Shown: positions 14,070 to 24,069 of the stretch, one piece after another | How positions within the stretch are numbered: the stretch's first letter is position 1 | Layout: each line of letters starts with the position of its first letter | Assembly (NCBI GenBank): GCA_026709985.1 | Contig: JAPORY010000092.1 | Span: 1 to 33,326 of the forward strand | DNA from: Aestuariivita sp. | GTDB lineage: Bacteria > Pseudomonadota > Alphaproteobacteria > Rhodobacterales > Rhodobacteraceae | Reading direction: 5' to 3' | DNA: 33,326 bases | Translations under genes and position numbers: made by a program | The notes under the pieces: generated by a model | Database searches by the model: none | Seen by the model: the letters and a program-made list of their open reading frames with translations, nothing else | Told to the model about the DNA's origin: nothing

Positions 14070-17000
14070 ATGCAGATTATTCATGGAACCTGGGTCCCAC
14101 CTGATGGCACCGCTTTTGACAACCCGGGGCACTTCGTTCTTTGGGTTGAGAAAAACCCATCACCAGAGACAACGGCGCGCGGACGTATGCATTCTTATCA
14201 CATTGCGTCGGTAACTGAGTTCAAACAGTTTCTATCTTACGAGGTCGGTTTACCAGAACGACTGCTTCAAGTTGTTGAACTTGCCGAGCAGCCGTTGCGG
14301 GCAAGTCTGCCGACCTACAAGAACGCACCGTTACCAAGCCTCGAAATGGCCCAGCTTACGGGGGTGTATCCGCCCGAAAAATTCGAATTGAGAACTTGGA
14401 AAATCAAAGGGTTTTCGGTTCAGAATGTCTTCTTGTTATTTCGTGAACTCCAGTTCCTGGCCGACTTCGCCGCCCAAGGTTTTCAGATTGGCCATGACCT
14501 AAAATTCTGGTTTCAGTACACAAGGCACTTACGGAACCTCATTCTTCAACATCAATTTTTGCCCGTACTCATTGGTAGAAAAGTTGGCAAGAAAAAGACC
14601 AGCATTGCTATTCATTCGAAGTTCGAACCAGCCGCCGATTTATACGAGCGCGGCCTACAGGAATTTGCGCCGGCGATGCCACCGATTTGTCGTGTTATTG
14701 ATCTCGCAGAGAACGCCGCCGGTGCAAAGAAACTCATTGAAGATCGAAGTCCAGCGGAACTCATTAGACATTTCTCGGAACAGCAGGTTGATAGCCTCAG
14801 TTCAACGACACCGTTCCCAAGGGCTTTGCTCAAGAAACTCAAGTCAAATTGGTTGCTTGAAGCCATCGGTGGGCCGCTCGAATCTGAGCAATTTGATCCG
14901 GCCTCTGATGCGGATTGGCGAGCGTGGGACAGTTGGAAGAAAAGAATAGCGAGTCAGGATAGCGATACAACATTTTCGCTCGGCATTCGATTACACGAGC
15001 AAGCGGCGAACAAAGGCGACTCTGACTGGCGTTTGGATTTTTTCGTGTCGGCAATTCATGACCCTTCCCTCCGAATAGATTTGAAGGATTGGTGGAAATT
15101 ACCTGACAGTCAAAAGTCGGTTTACCTCGACTATTTCGGCACACAATTTGAGCGTTCCCTGCTCATCTTTCTCGGGCATGCTGCGCGTATGTGCCCCCTA
15201 TTGTGGCGCGGAATGGAGACCTCGCAGCCCGCAAGCTTGTCACTTGAGTTATCGACAGCTTACGAGTTTCTGAAAGACTATGCGCCGGTCCTTGAGTCAG
15301 CGGGGTTCAAGATCGCTCTTCCGAAGTGGTGGACTGACGCTCGACACGGCACGAGGATAAAGGCTCGCGCGTCGCGAAGTGGCGCAAGCACCGAGGGCGA
15401 AGGCTCGGGTTCGGGTATTTTGAGCATGGAGGCCTTAGTCAACTTCGACTATGAACTGTGCGTTGGTGATACCCCCATCTCGGTTGACGAATGGCGAACG
15501 TTGGTCGAGGCCAAGTCTCCCCTTGTACAGTTTCGCGGCGAGTGGATCGAAGTTGATCCCGAAAAGATGACCAATCTACTCAAGCGCTGGGAAAATCTAA
15601 AGGAGAACGCCGATAAGGTTCCCTTTGCCGAACTCCTGAAAGACATCACGGAGTCGGACTACGGGGAGATCGAATATGAATGCGATAAAACCATCAGGAA
15701 AATCCTCGGTGAGCTTCGCAGTCAAGAAATCAACTCGGCGGAAAATCCGCAAAAGCTGAATGGCGAATTACGCGATTATCAGAAAAAGGGCCTCGCTTGG
15801 ATGGCGAGGCTTGAGAGCCTTGGTTTGAATCCGTGTTTAGCCGATGACATGGGGCTTGGAAAAACTATTCAGGTTCTAGCCTTACTCCTAAGAGAGCGAG
15901 AACAACCTGACGACGACATCAAACCGACATTGTTAATTGCTCCGACCTCGGTTTTGAGCAATTGGAAGAAAGAAGCGCAAAAATTTGCCCCTGAGATTAA
16001 TTCGGCGATTTTTCACGGCCCCAGCCGTTCAAAGAGCCCAGACGACTTCGCTGAGTTCATTCGCGGCCAAGATCTAATCATCACGTCATTTAGCTTAGCG
16101 CGTTCTGACCGAAAGATTCTTGATGGCGTCTCTTGGGAACGGGTTGTAGTTGATGAAGCCCAAAACATTAAGAATTATAAGTCGGCGCAAGCACGCTCGA
16201 TTTGTTCATTGACCGCTAAACGCCGCGTCGCGATGACCGGAACGCCGATCGAAAACCGGCTTATGGATATGTGGTCGCTGTTTCAGTTTCTCAATCCGGG
16301 ATATCTTGGGTCGCCAACTGAATTCCGAAAATCTTTTGAGATTCCGATCCAGCGGGATGGCAATCAAGTTCGGTCCAATGCGCTACAGCAAATGGTGCAA
16401 CCGTTCATTTTACGGCGCTTAAAGACAGATAAGTCGATCATTTCGGATCTGCCGGATAAAATCGAACAGAAAGTCTACTGCAACTTAACCAAAGAGCAGG
16501 CGTCTCTCTACCAAGCGGTGGTTGATGATGTGAGTAAGCAACTCCGGGAAAAAGAAGGAATTGAGCGCCGAGGACTGATGCTTGCAACGCTGATGAAGCT
16601 TAAGCAAGTTTGCAATCATCCGGCTCAATTCTTGCAAGACGGAAGTTCTTTTGATGAATCGCGCTCCAACAAGCTTATTCGCCTAAATCAGATGATTGAA
16701 GAAGCTCTAAGCGAGGAAAATTCGTTACTGGTGTTTTCGCAGTTTACCGAAATTGGTGCCCAACTTGCGGTCATGCTGCGTGATAAGCATGCTTGTCCGG
16801 TTCACTACCTGCATGGCGGAACGTCGCGACGGCAACGCGAGAGTATGATTGAGAACTTTCAGGACCCAAACTCTCCACCCAGCATTTTTGTTCTATCGTT
16901 GCGGGCTGGCGGGGTGGGTATTACGCTCACGCGGGCCAATCATGTCTTTCATTTTGACCGTTGGTGGAATCCAGCGGTCGAGAATCAAGCGACTGACCGC

Positions 17001-17213
17001 GCCTATCGAATCGGTCAAGAGAAAACGGTTTTTGCGCATAAGATGATCACTTTAGGATCTTTAGAAGAACGAATCGATGAAATGATTGAAGCGAAAAAAT
17101 CCCTTGCCGAGAGTATCGTTGGCAGCGATGAAAATTGGATCACTGAGATGGACAATGAAGAGTTTGAGGAATTAATCTCGCTTGATCAAGAAGAAATACG
17201 GGAGGCGGCGTAA
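14070..17213 (+). CDS. SNF2-family helicase/ATPase (HepA-like) with SNF2-associated N-terminal region
   Basis: A 1047-residue Swi2/Snf2 ATPase that probably translocates on double-stranded DNA. The N-terminal 550 residues correspond to the bacterial SNF2-helicase-associated region (starts MQIIHGTWVPPDG; contains FDYELCVGDTPISVDEW and LVQFRGEWIEVDPEKM). The ATPase core has Walker A DDMGLGKTIQVL near residue 592, motif Ia PTLLIAPTSVLSNW, Walker B DEAQNIKN near 693, motif III MTGTPIENR, and the C-terminal lobe with SLRAGGVGITLTRANHVFHF and DRAYRIGQEKTVF near 979. Length is usual. The stop overlaps the start of the SWIM gene (TAATG), a pairing common in bacteria. The role is unknown; such pairs occur in housekeeping and in defence settings. 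Confidence 0.92.
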   Translation: MQIIHGTWVPPDGTAFDNPGHFVLWVEKNPSPETTARGRMHSYHIASVTEFKQFLSYEVGLPERLLQVVELAEQPLRASLPTYKNAPLPSLEMAQLTGVYPPEKFELRTWKIKGFSVQNVFLLFRELQFLADFAAQGFQIGHDLKFWFQYTRHLRNLILQHQFLPVLIGRKVGKKKTSIAIHSKFEPAADLYERGLQEFAPAMPPICRVIDLAENAAGAKKLIEDRSPAELIRHFSEQQVDSLSSTTPFPRALLKKLKSNWLLEAIGGPLESEQFDPASDADWRAWDSWKKRIASQDSDTTFSLGIRLHEQAANKGDSDWRLDFFVSAIHDPSLRIDLKDWWKLPDSQKSVYLDYFGTQFERSLLIFLGHAARMCPLLWRGMETSQPASLSLELSTAYEFLKDYAPVLESAGFKIALPKWWTDARHGTRIKARASRSGASTEGEGSGSGILSMEALVNFDYELCVGDTPISVDEWRTLVEAKSPLVQFRGEWIEVDPEKMTNLLKRWENLKENADKVPFAELLKDITESDYGEIEYECDKTIRKILGELRSQEINSAENPQKLNGELRDYQKKGLAWMARLESLGLNPCLADDMGLGKTIQVLALLLREREQPDDDIKPTLLIAPTSVLSNWKKEAQKFAPEINSAIFHGPSRSKSPDDFAEFIRGQDLIITSFSLARSDRKILDGVSWERVVVDEAQNIKNYKSAQARSICSLTAKRRVAMTGTPIENRLMDMWSLFQFLNPGYLGSPTEFRKSFEIPIQRDGNQVRSNALQQMVQPFILRRLKTDKSIISDLPDKIEQKVYCNLTKEQASLYQAVVDDVSKQLREKEGIERRGLMLATLMKLKQVCNHPAQFLQDGSSFDESRSNKLIRLNQMIEEALSEENSLLVFSQFTEIGAQLAVMLRDKHACPVHYLHGGTSRRQRESMIENFQDPNSPPSIFVLSLRAGGVGITLTRANHVFHFDRWWNPAVENQATDRAYRIGQEKTVFAHKMITLGSLEERIDEMIEAKKSLAESIVGSDENWITEMDNEEFEELISLDQEEIREAA

Positions 17214-18049
17214 TGGCTGTTATGGCAAGAACTTGGTGGGGACAGCGTTTTCTTGAAGTTCTTGAGCGACAGACAGATCATGGTCGACTGCAGCGTGGCC
17301 GTGCGTACTCTAGCGACCGGCGGTTACTTAAGTTCTCAATCGACGGCACAACGGTCAAAGCGACTGTGCGTGGCAACATTAACCCCTATTTCGGTGTGTA
17401 TGAGGAGCCTCAATACAAGGCGACGGTAAAGATTAGAGGCTATGGTGCGGCACAGTGGAGCAAAATAGCGGATGCGATCTGTGGAAACGCGAGTTTCTTA
17501 TCGCAACTCTTGATGAATGAGATGCCGGATCGCATTGACGAGGTCTTGGCCAAAGATAATCTGAGTTTGTTGCCGCAAGAGAACCAAGATTTGATTGGGA
17601 AGTGTAGCTGCCCTGATTATGGACATCCGTGCAAACATATTGCGGGTGTATATTACCGCATTGCTCAACTCTTGGATCATGACCCAATGTTGCTTTTTCA
17701 GTTGCGCGGCATGGATTTCGCGACCTTCAAGGAGCAGCTTTCAAACTCACCGTTAGGGAAGTCGTTGATTGCACAAATGGAGGAAACTGCGGCTGAAATC
17801 AAAGTACGCCCGCATAAATTTACGCAGCCCGACCGAACGCCGCTTGCAGAGGTCGACCTCACGTCCTTTTGGAAATCTGCTCAACCTCTTCCTAGGGTTG
17901 ATCCCGTCAATCCGAATTCAGTGACCCCGGCCGTTTTGGTCAAGAGGGGTGGGGATTATCCCAATTTTTGGTACGAGAATGTGTCATTCATTGAGATGAT
18001 GGAAACCATTAGTACGCGTATAGTGGAGAAAAACAAGGCTTCGTTATGA
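17213..18049 (+). CDS. SWIM zinc-finger protein, partner of the SNF2 helicase
   Basis: A 278-residue protein with a SWIM zinc finger (CSCPDYGHPCKHIAGVYYRI, about residues 127-147: CxC then CxH ligands), a fold thought to bind DNA or protein. The N-terminus (ARTWWGQRFLEVLERQTDHG, RLQRGRAYSSDRR) is typical of proteins encoded immediately after SNF2 helicases. It overlaps the helicase stop by one base (TAATG), so the two are probably made in fixed ratio. A decayed copy of its last 60 codons lies at 21238-21423. Confidence 0.88.
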   Translation: MAVMARTWWGQRFLEVLERQTDHGRLQRGRAYSSDRRLLKFSIDGTTVKATVRGNINPYFGVYEEPQYKATVKIRGYGAAQWSKIADAICGNASFLSQLLMNEMPDRIDEVLAKDNLSLLPQENQDLIGKCSCPDYGHPCKHIAGVYYRIAQLLDHDPMLLFQLRGMDFATFKEQLSNSPLGKSLIAQMEETAAEIKVRPHKFTQPDRTPLAEVDLTSFWKSAQPLPRVDPVNPNSVTPAVLVKRGGDYPNFWYENVSFIEMMETISTRIVEKNKASL

Positions 18050-18131
18050 CGATATCGACCGACCGTTCCAGCCCTGAGCGCATAGAGATTCTGTGGTTGC
18101 TGCGCAATAATGCCGATTAATATGCGACTTA

Positions 18132-18262
18132 TTAGCTACATTTTGTGACAACCGTTGCACCATTTAGGTTGTCTTTGCGTCCGACGAACAGAATTTTTTC
18201 GTAATCAGCGTGATAATTCCGTCCTTCTTGCTAAGGCCGGTGATGTTGCGTGTTGTGAACAT
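18132..18262 (-). pseudogene. Short coding fragment of unknown family, frameshifted
   Basis: On the minus strand, NITGLSKKDGIITL continues only in another frame as DYEKILFVGRKDNLNGATVV and ends TKCS and stop at 18134-18132. The join sits near 18200. It looks like the last 35-40 residues of a real protein but I do not recognise it. It lies just downstream of the DUF262 gene on the same strand. Confidence 0.25.
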
Positions 18263-18270
18263 GCATTTTC

Positions 18271-19929
18271 CTAAAGTGTGTTTTGTTTATTACGCCAATC
18301 ATCTGCGAGAATCCATCGGGTCTGACCCGGAAGCTTGAAGTGCCAGTCTTTCCATCCGTTTCTCGACGTTCGTGTAAGCTTTTTTGAAGCTTCTGACAAA
18401 CTCAAACAGATTATCTGTTTCCCAGAGCTATCAGTTAGCACAATTTTCCCATTTTGATATTCGCCAAGATACTCGACGTCTCGAAACAAAAATTTCAGTT
18501 GTGTTCCTTCGGGCGGGACAGACATGTTTTCCGACGGCTCAGTTCTGAGGTCTGTTTCTGTGCCGAGATTGTTTTTCCTCCACCATTGAGCAAATTCCGC
18601 TACATCCTGAGCGCTCTTGGGGTGCTGATCGCGATGCACCAATGCGGCGTTGCGGATATCCGTTCTCCCGCCCTCTACATGTGGAATAACGTGATGGATT
18701 TCCATTTCATCCCATGGAACTCGGCGGTTCATTTCCTTCATCCGCGACCATTGACACAGTCCCTTATCGCGAAAGAATATTGTTTGGCGTTGAAGGGCTG
18801 AGAAGACTCGTAATGGATCCAATGGTTCGGGGGCGAGCAGTTTCAGCATTTCCTCCACAAAAAACGCGTGTCTCTGTTGAATGGTCGATGCGGTATCGGC
18901 TTGCGTCTGAGTGTGGCGACCATAGCGATGATAATATGGATTGAACGAACCCTCTTTGTTTGCTTTTACATCATCTCTTGCTTGCTTCAGTCGCATGTCA
19001 AATTCATGCCACTTCCCGGCCAATTGACTTTCCCACCCGCTGGCATACCCCTCTATCAACTGACTTGTAAGGAGAAACAAGTGAATTAGGTAATGTCCGT
19101 AGAGTTTTGGACCTTCAAATATGGTGTGAAGTTTCTTGCAAACCTTCAAGAAGGCTTTAGCCTCTTGCGAATTTTCGTCGAAACCCACATGGGCATGATA
19201 AAATTCATCAATATTCGCAGACTTTATATCACAGAACCTTTTTTCTTTCTCAATCACCCAGTGCAGCATAAAGATTTGTGCAACAAGCTGTCGACGTTTG
19301 CTTTCATTGTTAACTTTGGCATTGGTGACAAACAATGGGCATCCGTACCACCTTTCGACGTTGCTTTTTCCTCCTACTCGCAAAACAAACTCAGTGAAGT
19401 TTCCGGGCCACGAATCCCTCTTGTCTTGCGGTGTCAGCGGTGTTCCTCCTTGAAGACGAATAAAGAGATCCCTGACGCAGTTTTGATCATTTGTGTCAAT
19501 TTCATAGACGACTATTTCGTGGTTCTTAAGTTGATCTTGGAGGTCCGTCGGAAGATCGGCAAACCGTTTTCCACCCCATGGACATGGTTCGTCCTTCATG
19601 AAATTCGGAAATTTTAATCCTGTCTCAGCTGTTGGATCCCTTAATTCAAAGGCCCCTTCACTAAAGCTCTTAATGGCGTCTATTCTCTGCTGACCATCTA
19701 CGATGTCATAGAATACATTTTTGGACAGCTTGGCAACTGTCTTATGGAGATAGAATGCAGGGATTGAATATCCCCTGAAAATGGAATCGATGAACATTTG
19801 CTTTTGAGAAGTGGTCCAGCGTAAGCCTCGCTGGTACTCTGAATTCACACGCAGTGTTTTTTCCTTTTCATACTCAATGAGCTGACCGACATTCCAATTC
19901 TTGATTTTGCTCGTGACTTTCATATTCAT
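18271..19929 (-). CDS. DUF262 / HNH protein with RAMA-like C-terminus (likely modification-dependent nuclease)
   Basis: This 552-residue protein has three parts. Residues about 10-230 are a DUF262 (GmrS/ParB-like) domain: VNSEYQRGLRWTTSQKQMFI, the nucleotide-site motif IVDGQQRIDAI and FIRLQGGTPLTPQD. Near 400-450 lies an HNH endonuclease core: MEIHHVIPHVEGGRTDIRNA then LVHRDQHP; the usual first CxxC is reduced to CQW. The last 80 residues (YLGEYQNGKIVLTDSSGKQI, SLSEASKKLTRTSRNGWKDW, ILADDWR) resemble the RAMA/DUF4357 type of domain proposed to read modified DNA. DUF262-HNH proteins include type IV (modified-DNA-cutting) enzymes. I set the start at ATG 19929, preceded by GGGGCGG; TTG 19950 and ATG 19923 are alternatives. 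It stands alone between SWIM and a dead cobO. Confidence 0.8.
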   Translation of the reverse strand: MNMKVTSKIKNWNVGQLIEYEKEKTLRVNSEYQRGLRWTTSQKQMFIDSIFRGYSIPAFYLHKTVAKLSKNVFYDIVDGQQRIDAIKSFSEGAFELRDPTAETGLKFPNFMKDEPCPWGGKRFADLPTDLQDQLKNHEIVVYEIDTNDQNCVRDLFIRLQGGTPLTPQDKRDSWPGNFTEFVLRVGGKSNVERWYGCPLFVTNAKVNNESKRRQLVAQIFMLHWVIEKEKRFCDIKSANIDEFYHAHVGFDENSQEAKAFLKVCKKLHTIFEGPKLYGHYLIHLFLLTSQLIEGYASGWESQLAGKWHEFDMRLKQARDDVKANKEGSFNPYYHRYGRHTQTQADTASTIQQRHAFFVEEMLKLLAPEPLDPLRVFSALQRQTIFFRDKGLCQWSRMKEMNRRVPWDEMEIHHVIPHVEGGRTDIRNAALVHRDQHPKSAQDVAEFAQWWRKNNLGTETDLRTEPSENMSVPPEGTQLKFLFRDVEYLGEYQNGKIVLTDSSGKQIICLSLSEASKKLTRTSRNGWKDWHFKLPGQTRWILADDWRNKQNTL

Positions 19930-20094
19930 TTGCGAGCCGCCCCGTTCCAATTTGACATGAAAAAAGTTTAGTCCTTGTTAACTCCCATTCCAACTCTTCC
20001 ATTTGCGCAGAGCAAGAGGTGGAAATCGGTTCGATCCCACAAAAGCTCTCATACGACGTGTTGCGGTAGGGAGCAACGCTTCAGCCCCGCATTC

Positions 20095-20665
20095 TCAATT
20101 TTCAACGCCTCTTGAGCTTTGGGGCCTGCGACGAAAGGCTGCTCAATTTCGGTCATTTCTATCACCAAATCAGTTGCATCTCAAATTTCGGGTTTAGCGT
20201 CAGGGCTCTTGAGAATGACCGATGTCTTATCAGAACGCTCTTCTGGCGCGGTCATAGAGTCCGCGACGCCTGAGCAATCTCGACGAACAGCAATGTTGAT
20301 TTCATCCAAGACTATCAAGGCATAGTCAACGCTTTGATGGTAGTCGCCTGCTTTTGATAATGTAGCTTGTGCGATAGTCGTATCACGCTCACGGTCTCGC
20401 GTGTCACGTGTAAACGCCTCGCCATTGTGTGCCACTTTTCACTCTCAATTTTTGAAATAGGTGCGTTCCCCTGTGCACTGTGATCCTTTGATGGATTGCA
20501 CGATTTAGCAGATTTCTTCCAGCCAAGCGCTTGTACAATTGGCCCAAAGGCCAAGGGCAATCTGCCTTTGCCTTCATTGACGGGAACAAGGAATTATCCT
20601 AGGTCGTGATCTCAAGATTGATCCATTTTGGCTCATTGTTCCGTCCTAAACTTTTGCATTTCTCT
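20095..20665 (-). pseudogene. Decayed copy of cobO
   Basis: DNA and broken reading frames align along almost the full length with the intact cobO at 25915-26508. On the minus strand, FGPIVQALGWKKSAK, then DYALIVLDEINIAVRRD, and TSVILKSPDAKPEI match the intact ALGWQKS, LVVLDEINIAIRQG and TSVILTGRDAKPEI. The Walker A region (GNGKGKST in the intact copy) is destroyed, and several frameshifts are present. Homology extends about 47 bases past the stop (20048-20094 against about 25868-25914, both with gttgcggNagggagcaacgct), so the 3' flank was duplicated too. Confidence 0.85.
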
Positions 20666-21237
20666 TGTGTGCGCATCGCTCATTTCACCAGCTTCTCAAG
20701 TGGACTGTTTCTATTCTGCTTTACACCACTCGTAGAATGCACCGATGGCACTCACTAAGATTTAATTTTGGGTCTCCCTAAGGGGTCAATTTGAGTTTCC
20801 ACTAAGTTCCGACCGTGCTGCATTCTGTCGTGAGTTTAGACTGCGGTGAGCTTCGTAGAATGATCGCTCTCGTCGTGTCGCAGGCACTTTTGAGAATCTT
20901 TGTCATTTCAGCCCTGAACTAAAGAGACCTCCCAATCAAATGAGTACATATTGCGACAGTACAATTAATCGCTACCCATCGTTTACCAAGCGGTATCCAC
21001 CGAATATCAATTATAACCCTCTGTCGAGAAGCACTTTGAGTGACTGTTCGTGCGACTATCAAGTACAATTTTGATGTTTTGATACTCTCTGACTTCGCGA
21101 AATAGTAACGGTATCATTGACCTTAAATATGGATGCATAATATTTATAGAAACGGGTAAGGAACGCGATTATGCAAATGATCCGCTCATCTTTCACGAAG
21201 GAAGGCAAGAATACCTTCACATCCACACTCACTTAAC
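20666..21237. other. No recognisable gene
   Basis: About 570 bases with stops in every frame and no RNA gene, repeat or promoter that I can support. By position, between a dead cobO and a dead SWIM 3' end, it is probably the eroded junction of a duplicated segment. Confidence 0.5.
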
Positions 21238-21423
21238 ACGACAACCTCACCCCTCTTGGAACTCTGATCAGCTTTTCTCACGAGCTGATCCTGTCGATCC
21301 AAAGTCAGTCGGCTCGACCGTTTGGTCAAAAAAGATGGCGATTTTTCCAATTCTTGGCACGAAAAAGTGTCCTTCATTGAAATTGTGGAAGCCATCAGCA
21401 CCCGCATGCTCAAGAAAGACTAG
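21238..21423 (+). pseudogene. Decayed 3' end of the SWIM zinc-finger gene
   Basis: The plus-strand frame reads LVKKDGDFSNSWHEKVSFIE then IVEAISTRMLKKD and stop (TAG 21421-21423), matching LVKRGGDYPNFWYENVSFIE MMETISTRIVEKN of the intact gene at 17213. Upstream, DPVDPKSV matches DPVNPNSV in a shifted frame. Only about 60 codons survive; the zinc finger is absent. A little similarity continues past the stop (GATATCG then ACCGA), as after the intact gene. Confidence 0.75.
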
Positions 21424-21632
21424 GCTTCTTGATATCGTTACCGATCAATTTTGGCAATCATCTAAGGAACCTTTTCAGCGAGAACAACAGTCGCCAGCGA
21501 TGACCACTCGCTTGCAAGTGCAATGCCTTGCAGTCTTAAGGGCAATTTCGCGTTGCATTAAGCCGAATTTGAATTGATTTGAAATCTGCAGTAAGTTGCA
21601 GGTACCATGGATTGCTTGTCTGAAAGAAAAAC

Positions 21633-23189
21633 ATGACCCGCCAGCGTCTTCCGATTGGAATTCAATACTTTACTCGGTTGCGGGAGTCGAACAGCTACTA
21701 CGTGGACAAAACGCCACTCATCCAAGATTTAATTGAACGAGGAGATCACTATTTCCTTTCCCGTCCGCGTCGGTTTGGTAAGAGCTTGCTATTAGATACA
21801 ATCAAGACGTTGTTTGAAGGACGCAAGGACCTATTTGAGGGACTCGCAATCTATGACCATTGGGATTGGTCAGTTTCCTATCCCGTCGTACGTTTGAGCT
21901 TTGACCGGATCTATAGGGAGCCAAGAGACATAGAGCGAAGTATTCTTTCACAATTGAACGAAATCGAACAAGAGGCAACTCTGTCAACCTCAATCTGGCA
22001 AACCGCGCCAGAGTATTTGTCAGATGTTTTGTACCGTCTTCACCGCAAGACCGGGCGGCCAGTAGTTGTCCTCATTGATGAGTACGACATCCCGATTCTT
22101 GATCTTCTTACCGAACCAGAACAAGCGCGCAACAATCGCAATTATCTGCGTGGATTTTATAGAACGATCAAGGGGAGTGCAGAGCATATTCGTTTTGTTT
22201 TTGTCACCGGTATTAGCATGTTCTCTAAGGTCAGCCTGTTCTCGGGGTTGAACAATCTTGAAGATATCAGCCTTAATCCACATTTTTCCACCATATGCGG
22301 GTATACCGATGAAGATCTCGACACTGTGTTTGAGCCAGAGTTGACAGATGTAGATCGTGACAAGGTCCGTACGTGGTACAATGGATACAACTGGCGCGGA
22401 GAAGCCCGTCTCTACAATCCTTTCGATCTGCTGCTTTTTTTTCGAAACCGCGAGTTTAAACCCCATTGGTTCGAAACCGGTTCTCCAACATTTTTACTCC
22501 AAACGCTCATGCAAAAACGCGTAACTCCGCCGGATCTCGAAGGAGTTCTAGCAGACGAATCACTACTCTCGAAGTTCGATATTGACGATATCAGTGCAGA
22601 AGCCCTGATGTTTCAAACTGGATATCTGACCATTACCCAAGAGGTATCAGCGGGGCACCGAACTGCCTACCGACTAAACTATCCCAACCAAGAGGTTAGA
22701 TTGGGTCTAAATGACGAGTTCTTGACTTACCTCAGTCCAAAACACCGGATACCTGACGCCGAAGGGCATGACTTGTGTGCCTTGCTTGAGGCTCAAGATT
22801 TTAGCGGCTTTGCAGAAACGCTCCATGCCCTCCTATCGGATATTCCCTACCAATGGGATCAAACGACTAATCTTGCCGACTACGAAGCATGGTATGCAAG
22901 CTTATTGCTCATGTGCTTCCGGAGCATTGGCGTAAGTGTAAAAAAGGAAGAATCCTCAATTCGGGGGCGGGCAGATATGATCGTTGAATTGGGAGAGAAG
23001 GTGTTTGTGTTTGAATTCAAGTTGGCAGATTCTGCGGCTAAGACCCATAGCGCGTTGGAAGAAGCACTCAAACAAATGCGGCATCAAGGATACGGTGAAC
23101 CCTATAAAAAAAGAACTGTACAGTTGGTTGCTGTCGCCTTTGTGCGAAAATTGACAAGCCCCTTAGAGGTTCGCGCTGAGCCGCTGTGA
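21633..23189 (+). CDS. AAA-ATPase-like / PD-(D/E)XK nuclease-like protein
   Basis: A 518-residue protein of the family that joins an AAA-ATPase-like domain to a C-terminal PD-(D/E)XK nuclease-like domain. Visible: the N-terminal LPIGIQYFTRLRESNSYYVD and KTPLI, Walker A-like FLSRPRRFGKSLLLDTIKTL, Walker B VVVLIDEYDIPI, and the C-terminal nuclease-type core RGRADMIVELGEKVFVFEFK (D, then ExK). Length is normal. The family is highly multi-copy in some bacteroidetes and sulfur-oxidising gammaproteobacteria; its role is unsettled, with mobile-element and defence links both proposed. Start ATG 21633 has only a weak GAAAG upstream. Confidence 0.88.
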   Translation: MTRQRLPIGIQYFTRLRESNSYYVDKTPLIQDLIERGDHYFLSRPRRFGKSLLLDTIKTLFEGRKDLFEGLAIYDHWDWSVSYPVVRLSFDRIYREPRDIERSILSQLNEIEQEATLSTSIWQTAPEYLSDVLYRLHRKTGRPVVVLIDEYDIPILDLLTEPEQARNNRNYLRGFYRTIKGSAEHIRFVFVTGISMFSKVSLFSGLNNLEDISLNPHFSTICGYTDEDLDTVFEPELTDVDRDKVRTWYNGYNWRGEARLYNPFDLLLFFRNREFKPHWFETGSPTFLLQTLMQKRVTPPDLEGVLADESLLSKFDIDDISAEALMFQTGYLTITQEVSAGHRTAYRLNYPNQEVRLGLNDEFLTYLSPKHRIPDAEGHDLCALLEAQDFSGFAETLHALLSDIPYQWDQTTNLADYEAWYASLLLMCFRSIGVSVKKEESSIRGRADMIVELGEKVFVFEFKLADSAAKTHSALEEALKQMRHQGYGEPYKKRTVQLVAVAFVRKLTSPLEVRAEPL

Positions 23190-24069
23190 TTTTTCATTTG
23201 GCATTTGCCGACAGATGAGCCGACCCGCACCGATGTCGCGGCAATCATGCACATATTTTTGGCCTCGGTTCCACTCTCAAGTGCTCTTTGACAAACCTTT
23301 TGTCGTCATAACGCGAATCATGCGTTGACGATGCGGCGAAATACGGTCATCTGGAAGAGTTGAAATGGTTCATTATCCCTCTAGTGAATGTCTTTGCAGA
23401 CGTTGTGCTCCAACAGAAAGTAAGGGACTTCTCAAAAGATTTCAGTCCCAATCTTGACCTCTACACGAAATCTCATTTTGGTGTCATAGCTGGTTGGATT
23501 AAGTGCCATGAAGCGGCCTTCATTCAAGTAATTTTTGATGCGATATCATGATATCGTTAGCCAGATAGATATACTCTCAGAGCACTTAGGTTCTCAGCTT
23601 GAGAGTGGCAGTGCATAAATGAACTCATTGAGGAAGTCGTTTCCTTTAAGAAAAACGTATATCAACAGATTTTCACTGAATTCACCTGCTTGCTCAGAGC
23701 AGTGCCCGCTTGCGATAAAGATTGTTTTCTTGGGAAGGTAAGCTAGATTTTGCGGTGTTTATTTTAGACGCCAATAAAAAATAAGCTTTTGTCGCAAAAC
23801 AATCCAATCCCCAAACCAGAAGAGAAAAGCATAATGGGAAAATTTCTTTTTGCTTCTGCGATAAAGTACCTTATCTCAAGATAGACTTGCCTAATTTAGC
23901 GAGATAAAAAATCAATATTGAGAATAAATAAAATTGACAAAACTTGAAAAAATAGGAGTAAACGGTACCTCCCGACATATTTTCCAGAGACGAACTAATT
24001 ACACAAAGCCTACCTCATTTTCGCAAAACTATAACCAAACCACCCAGTATCAAAACAGGAGAAAAATAC
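23190..24069. other. Long intergenic stretch; AT-rich promoter side
   Basis: No full gene. Around 23327-23385 the plus strand reads CVDDAAKYGHLEELKWF, which has the look of an ankyrin repeat unit, possibly the last remnant of a lost gene. The last 330 bases are very A+T rich. TTGACA at 23936-23941 is a fair -35 box, but no good -10 box follows at 16-18 bases. The region probably holds the promoter of the two-gene unit at 24070. Confidence 0.4.
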
